From Chloroflexota bacterium (lineage in GTDB: Bacteria; Chloroflexota; Chloroflexia; Thermobaculales; Thermobaculaceae), in assembly GCA_902810765.1 (NCBI GenBank), contig CADDYR010000011.1:1-32005 (forward strand): 32,005 nt of DNA, given 5' to 3'. Positions 28,580-32,005 of this stretch are shown in pieces. The notes below the pieces were generated by a model. That model searched no databases, was not told the origin of the DNA, and saw only the letters and a list, made by a program, of their open reading frames with translations. The position numbers were made by a program, and so were the translations under genes. The number at the start of each line of letters is the position of its first letter. Position 1 is the stretch's first letter.

Positions 28580-29195
28580 GAGGGTCCGGTCGGCCGAGCG
28601 CCCTCCGCACGACCTCCGCCGCTCTGAGCGCGCAGGCCGGCGCCAGCAGGCCCATCCGCGCCGCCTGCGGCCAGAGCGTCGGATCGAGCAGGGCCCGCGC
28701 CGGCCGCTCCCAGCCCGCCGAGAGGTCGCGCTCGGGAGTATCGAGCACTACCCTGACCGCCGCCCCCCGGGGGAACCGTCTCAGGAGCAGACCGGTCTCC
28801 ATGTCCACGGCGACGAAGCCCCTGCCCGCCCACTCCCGTCGCGCGCGTCCCGTGACGAGCGAGGGCGCTGTGAGCATCGGGCCGGTCACCGGCTCGCATC
28901 CCAGCTCCCGCGCCGCTCGGGCCAGCGCCTCCACGAGCGGCGGGTAGCACTCCAGGCGCTCCCCGGATGGCAGGCCGACCCAGCGTGGGACGACGACCGC
29001 GCCCGGCGCGAGCGAGTCCGAGAGCGCGCCCGCGAGCCCACAGGAGACGAACGCCCGGACCCGGGGAGGCGGCCCACGCCTCAGACCGATGCCTGTCCGG
29101 AGCACGGCGACCTCGCGCGGCAGGACGTACCTCGCCGCCCATGCCTCGATCCGGGTCGCGGCGAGCACGCAGACCGAGTCAGGAGGCGTAGCCAT
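28569..29195 (-). CDS. hpnG: HpnG-like nucleosidase (hopanoid side-chain)
   Basis: A 208-residue protein of the nucleoside phosphorylase/MTAN fold. SCGLAGALSDSLAPGAVVVP (residues 51-70) is the ribose-side loop and AVDMETG has Asp131, Met132 and Glu133, the family's nucleoside-contacting motif. In hopanoid pathways HpnG removes adenine from adenosylhopane to give ribosylhopane. Position supports this: it follows hpnA (17-nt overlap) and hpnH on the same strand. The ATG at 29195 has AGGAGG-like sequence inside the end of hpnA. The domain is short, so it may have diverged. Confidence 0.85.
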   Translation of the reverse strand: MATPPDSVCVLAATRIEAWAARYVLPREVAVLRTGIGLRRGPPPRVRAFVSCGLAGALSDSLAPGAVVVPRWVGLPSGERLECYPPLVEALARAARELGCEPVTGPMLTAPSLVTGRARREWAGRGFVAVDMETGLLLRRFPRGAAVRVVLDTPERDLSAGWERPARALLDPTLWPQAARMGLLAPACALRAAEVVRRALGRPDPLRI

Positions 29196-30168
29196 TGAGC
29201 CGGTACCACTCGACGGCCCTCGCCAGGGCGTCTCGGACGGGCGAGGGCTCGTAGCCCAGCTCCCGGCGGGCCTTCTCGGAGCTGGCGTACATCAGGTGCC
29301 TCGCCATCCTGGCTCCCTCGAGCGGGATCGCGGGCTGTGCCCCCGTCAGGCGGCAGCGCAGCTCGTCCGCCCAGGCGAGCGAGACGGCCAGTCCGTGCGG
29401 GATCCGGAGCCAGGGCGCCGACCTGCCGGTGAGCTCCGCGAGCGTGCGCCAGATCTGCTCGAAGCTCAGGTCCTCTCCCCCGACGATGTACCGCTCCCGC
29501 GGGCGGCCGCGCTCGAGCGCGAGCACGTGGGCGCGGGCCACGTCCTCGACCGCGACGAGGTTCATCCCGCCCTCGACGTAGGCGGGAATCCGGCCACGCG
29601 CGAAGTCGAGCACCATCCGGCCCGTCGGCGTCGGCCTTCGGTCGCCGGGGCCGACCGGGGCCGTGGGCAGTACGAGCACGACCGGCACCCGCGCCGCGAG
29701 CGCCACGCGCTCCTCCTCCACCTTCGAGCCGTGGTACGCGGAGATGCCGCCCTCGACCTCGACGCGGTCCTCCTCGGTCGCCAGCCCGCCGTCGCGAGCC
29801 GGACCGACGGCGGAGGAGCTGGAGGTGACCACCGCCCGCTCTATCCCCGCGATCCACGCGGCCTCCAGGACCCCGCGACAGCCCGCGACGTTCGTGGCCC
29901 AGACTCGGCGGCGCTCGCTCGGCGCGAACGAGTACAGCGCGGCGACGTGGACCAGGTAGCGGCAGCCCTCCATCCGGCGCGCGAGCGCGCCCGGTCGGTC
30001 GAGGTCGCCGGGCACGGGCGTGCAGCCTTCGAGCGCGGGCAGACGGTCCGGGGAGCCGCGGACGAGCGCCCGCACCCGGTAGCCCGAGCCGAGCAGCGCC
30101 CGGAGCACGTGCGAGCCGATGAAGCCGGTGGCCCCGGTCAGGAAGACCTCATCCACCGTTCCGCGCAC
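29179..30168 (-). CDS. hpnA: HpnA-like NAD-dependent epimerase/dehydratase
   Basis: An extended short-chain dehydrogenase of 329 residues. The NAD motif GATGFIGSH is at residues 12-20, and the catalytic pair is Tyr145-x3-Lys149 (AYHGSK) after a SSSSAVG strand. The hopanoid context, with hpnH before and hpnG after on the same strand and overlaps of 20 and 17 nt, supports HpnA, a putative sugar-nucleotide epimerase/reductase named from hopanoid clusters whose exact step is not settled. The start is GTG at 30168 without a strong Shine-Dalgarno; a GTG at 30156 is also possible and would remove four residues. Confidence 0.87.
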   Translation of the reverse strand: MRGTVDEVFLTGATGFIGSHVLRALLGSGYRVRALVRGSPDRLPALEGCTPVPGDLDRPGALARRMEGCRYLVHVAALYSFAPSERRRVWATNVAGCRGVLEAAWIAGIERAVVTSSSSAVGPARDGGLATEEDRVEVEGGISAYHGSKVEEERVALAARVPVVLVLPTAPVGPGDRRPTPTGRMVLDFARGRIPAYVEGGMNLVAVEDVARAHVLALERGRPRERYIVGGEDLSFEQIWRTLAELTGRSAPWLRIPHGLAVSLAWADELRCRLTGAQPAIPLEGARMARHLMYASSEKARRELGYEPSPVRDALARAVEWYRLNGYAS

Positions 30169-31204
30169 GGGAAGCCCTGATCTGGACGAACTGGCTCGCC
30201 GCGACGTCGGTGACCGCCCTGAGCGCCTGCCTGGGCGAGGTCGCGGTGGTGAGCACCGCCGTGGGCTCGTAGCCGCAGTGGGCCATGCAGTTCGCGCACT
30301 TCGGGTTCCTGCCCCGGCCGTAGCTGTCCCAGTCGGTCTCCTCGAGCAGCTCCTCGTAGGAGCTGGCGTAGCCGTCCGCGAGCAGGTAGCACGGCCGCTG
30401 CCAGCCGAACACGGAGTAGCAGGGTATGCCCCAGGCGGTGCAGGGGAAGTCGAGCCTGCCCTCGAGGAAGTCGAGGTACAGCGGGGTGTGGTTCAGTCTC
30501 CAGCGCCTGCGCCTGCCGCCCGCGAAAGCCTCGCGGAAGATCGCGCGCGTCCGCTCCACCCCCAGGAAGTGCTCCTGGTCCGGCGCCTTCTCGTAGGCGT
30601 AGCCCGGCGCGATCTGCATCGTGTCCACCTCGAGCTCGTCGTTCAGGAAGTCGAGCACGTCGCGGATCGTCTTCGCGTTGTCCTGCACGAAGAAGGTGGT
30701 GTTCGTGGTGACCCTGAACCCGCGTCGCTTCGCCTCCCTGACGGCCGCGACGGCCTTGTCGAACACCCCACTGCGGCAGACGGACTGGTCGTGCCGCTCC
30801 CTCAGGCCGTCTATGTGCACGGACCACGCGAAGTAGGGCGAGGGCTTGAACAGGTCGAGCTTCCTCTCCATCAGGATCGCGTTCGTGCACAGGTACACGA
30901 ACTTCCCGCGCTCGACGAGCGCCTCGACGATCTGGTGGATCTCCTTGTGGATGAGCGGCTCGCCGCCGGCGATGGACACTATGGGTGCTCCGCACTCCTC
31001 GACGGCGTCCACGCACTGCTGTACCGTGAGCCGCCTGCGCAGCACGTCCTCGGGGTGCTGTATCTTGCCGCACCCTGCGCACTCCAGGTTGCACTGGTAG
31101 AGGGGCTCCAGCTGGAGCACGAGCGCGAACTTCCGGTTCCCCCTCAGCAGCTGCTTCGCCACGTGCGCGGACACCTTGAGGCTCTGTCTCAGCGGTACTG
31201 ACAT
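30149..31204 (-). CDS. hpnH: Radical SAM adenosyl-hopene transferase HpnH
   Basis: HpnH joins the 5'-deoxyadenosyl radical to hopene (diploptene) to give adenosylhopane, the first step of C35 hopanoids. The radical-SAM cluster C38-x3-C42-x2-C45 is in YQCNLECAGCGK, followed by the SAM-binding GGEPLIHKE. The N-terminus (MSVPLRQSLKVSAHVAKQLLRGNRKF) and C-terminal cysteines (CANCMAHCGYEPTAV) match the HpnH family. Length is 351 residues. The ATG at 31204 lies 1 nt past the shc stop with AGGAG about 8 nt upstream, so the two are translationally coupled. Confidence 0.95.
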   Translation of the reverse strand: MSVPLRQSLKVSAHVAKQLLRGNRKFALVLQLEPLYQCNLECAGCGKIQHPEDVLRRRLTVQQCVDAVEECGAPIVSIAGGEPLIHKEIHQIVEALVERGKFVYLCTNAILMERKLDLFKPSPYFAWSVHIDGLRERHDQSVCRSGVFDKAVAAVREAKRRGFRVTTNTTFFVQDNAKTIRDVLDFLNDELEVDTMQIAPGYAYEKAPDQEHFLGVERTRAIFREAFAGGRRRRWRLNHTPLYLDFLEGRLDFPCTAWGIPCYSVFGWQRPCYLLADGYASSYEELLEETDWDSYGRGRNPKCANCMAHCGYEPTAVLTTATSPRQALRAVTDVAASQFVQIRASRARNGG

Positions 31205-31205
31205 G

Positions 31206-32005
31206 TCATCTCTCCTCGTATGCTAAGTGCGCGAAGCGCGTTCGATCGTGGCGTGCCGCGCGGGCCAGCGCGAGGGTCGGGAACACGTGACGGTAGAGGT
31301 GATAATTGATGTAGAAGTCCCCCGGAAAACCCGTCCCCGTGTACTCCGGCTCCTCCCAGGTGCCCCCGGTCTGGCGGTCGAGCAGGTACGCCAATCCTCT
31401 CTGACAGGCCGGGTGAGGTCCCATGCCCGCAGCCTGCAGCGTCATCACCGCCCAGGCCGTCTGCGAGGGCGTGCTGCGGCCCACTCCCCGAAACGACGCG
31501 TCCTCATAAGAGTAACACGTCTCGCCCCAGCCCCCGTCCGAGTTCTGGACCGTCAGCATCCATCGTGCCGCGCGCTCCACCATGTCCCGCCCGGTGCCGA
31601 GCGCTGCAAGGGCCGAGACGACGCACCACGTGCCGTACACGTAGTTCACCCCCCAGCGGCCGTACCAGGCCCCGTCCTCCAGCTGGCTCCGGCGCAGGTA
31701 GCCGAGCGCCGGGCTGACCGCGGGGTCGGACTGGGAGTAGCCGAGCGCGGCGAGCATCTCGAGGACGTGGGCGGTGACGTCCTCCGTCGGCGGGTCTATC
31801 ATTGCGCCGAAGTCGGAGAACGGCAGGCTGTAGGCGACGGCGCGGACGTTGTCCCGGTCGAACGCGGCCCAGGCCCCGTTGCTCGAGCGCATCGCGAGCA
31901 CCCAGCGCCGCGCGCGCTCGGCGGCGGACGCGACCTTCTGCCTCGGGGCGGCCTCGAGCAGCGCGAGCACGACCAGCGCGGTGTCGTCCACGTCCGGGTA
32001 GAGAT
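31206..32005 (-). CDS. shc: Squalene-hopene cyclase, C-terminal part (runs off the window)
   Basis: The fragment is the C-terminal ~266 residues of squalene-hopene cyclase, which cyclises squalene to hopene at the membrane. At the very edge the catalytic D-x-D-D motif is complete (LYPDVDDTA). Following it are the QW repeats QLEDGAWYGRWGVNYVYGTW and QNSDGGWGE, and the FPGDFYINYHLYRHVFP ending. The 5' part lies beyond 32005, so the start and promoter are unseen. The stop is 1 nt before hpnH. Only the C-terminus is judged, but the family call is secure. Confidence 0.95.
   Translation of the reverse strand, partial: LYPDVDDTALVVLALLEAAPRQKVASAAERARRWVLAMRSSNGAWAAFDRDNVRAVAYSLPFSDFGAMIDPPTEDVTAHVLEMLAALGYSQSDPAVSPALGYLRRSQLEDGAWYGRWGVNYVYGTWCVVSALAALGTGRDMVERAARWMLTVQNSDGGWGETCYSYEDASFRGVGRSTPSQTAWAVMTLQAAGMGPHPACQRGLAYLLDRQTGGTWEEPEYTGTGFPGDFYINYHLYRHVFPTLALARAARHDRTRFAHLAYEER

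Overview
This is a GC-rich bacterial chromosome segment of mostly housekeeping genes, with a few accessory genes and two repeat-bearing spacers. The combination of an isolated recF beside a DUF2203 gene, an AtpZ-like first atp gene, hopanoid genes, ThyX, and dispersed repeats with TGTCATYCTGAG ends best fits a Chloroflexota bacterium, perhaps a Thermomicrobia relative. This is an inference; a deep actinobacterial lineage is the main alternative. No rRNA, tRNA, CRISPR array, integrase or transposase gene was seen.

From 0 to 16.1 kb everything reads leftward. recA has a strong promoter and a possible SOS operator and is followed by recX, a UlaG-like metallo-hydrolase and pyrG (CTP synthase). 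Next comes a complete F-type ATP synthase operon, atpZ-B-E-F-H-A-G-D-C, behind two tandem extended -10 promoters and an inverted repeat. It is followed by a Uma2-family gene, a metallo-beta-lactamase/Rieske fusion, a small unknown gene, and gatC-gatA of the tRNA-dependent amidotransferase.

From 16.1 to 18.3 kb two DinB-fold genes and thyX also read leftward. From 18.3 to 23.3 kb the orientation is mixed: a MITE-like repeat region with a gene remnant, a VOC protein, DUF2203, recF, and a pyruvate-oxidase-like ThDP enzyme. A second copy of the repeat closes this block and shares an exact 33-bp match with the first, in inverted orientation.

From 23.3 to 32 kb there is a large GlcD/GlcF-like FAD and Fe-S oxidoreductase, then a lower-GC patch with one secreted DUF11 protein. 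The window ends in a hopanoid locus: shc (cut by the window edge), hpnH, hpnA and hpnG run leftward as a tight unit, and a polyprenyl diphosphate synthase converges on them. Together they could make the isoprenoid precursor, cyclise squalene to hopene, attach adenosine and remove adenine.

Two genome-wide habits stand out. Several genes appear to start at TTG, GTG or even CTG, with Shine-Dalgarno spacing favouring the rare codon. Isoleucine before aspartate is usually encoded ATA-GAC despite the high GC. I found no convincing new defence or mobile system. The most interesting leads are the promoter/operator architecture of atp and recA, the metallo-beta-lactamase/Rieske fusion, the extended c-subunit, and the repeat family.
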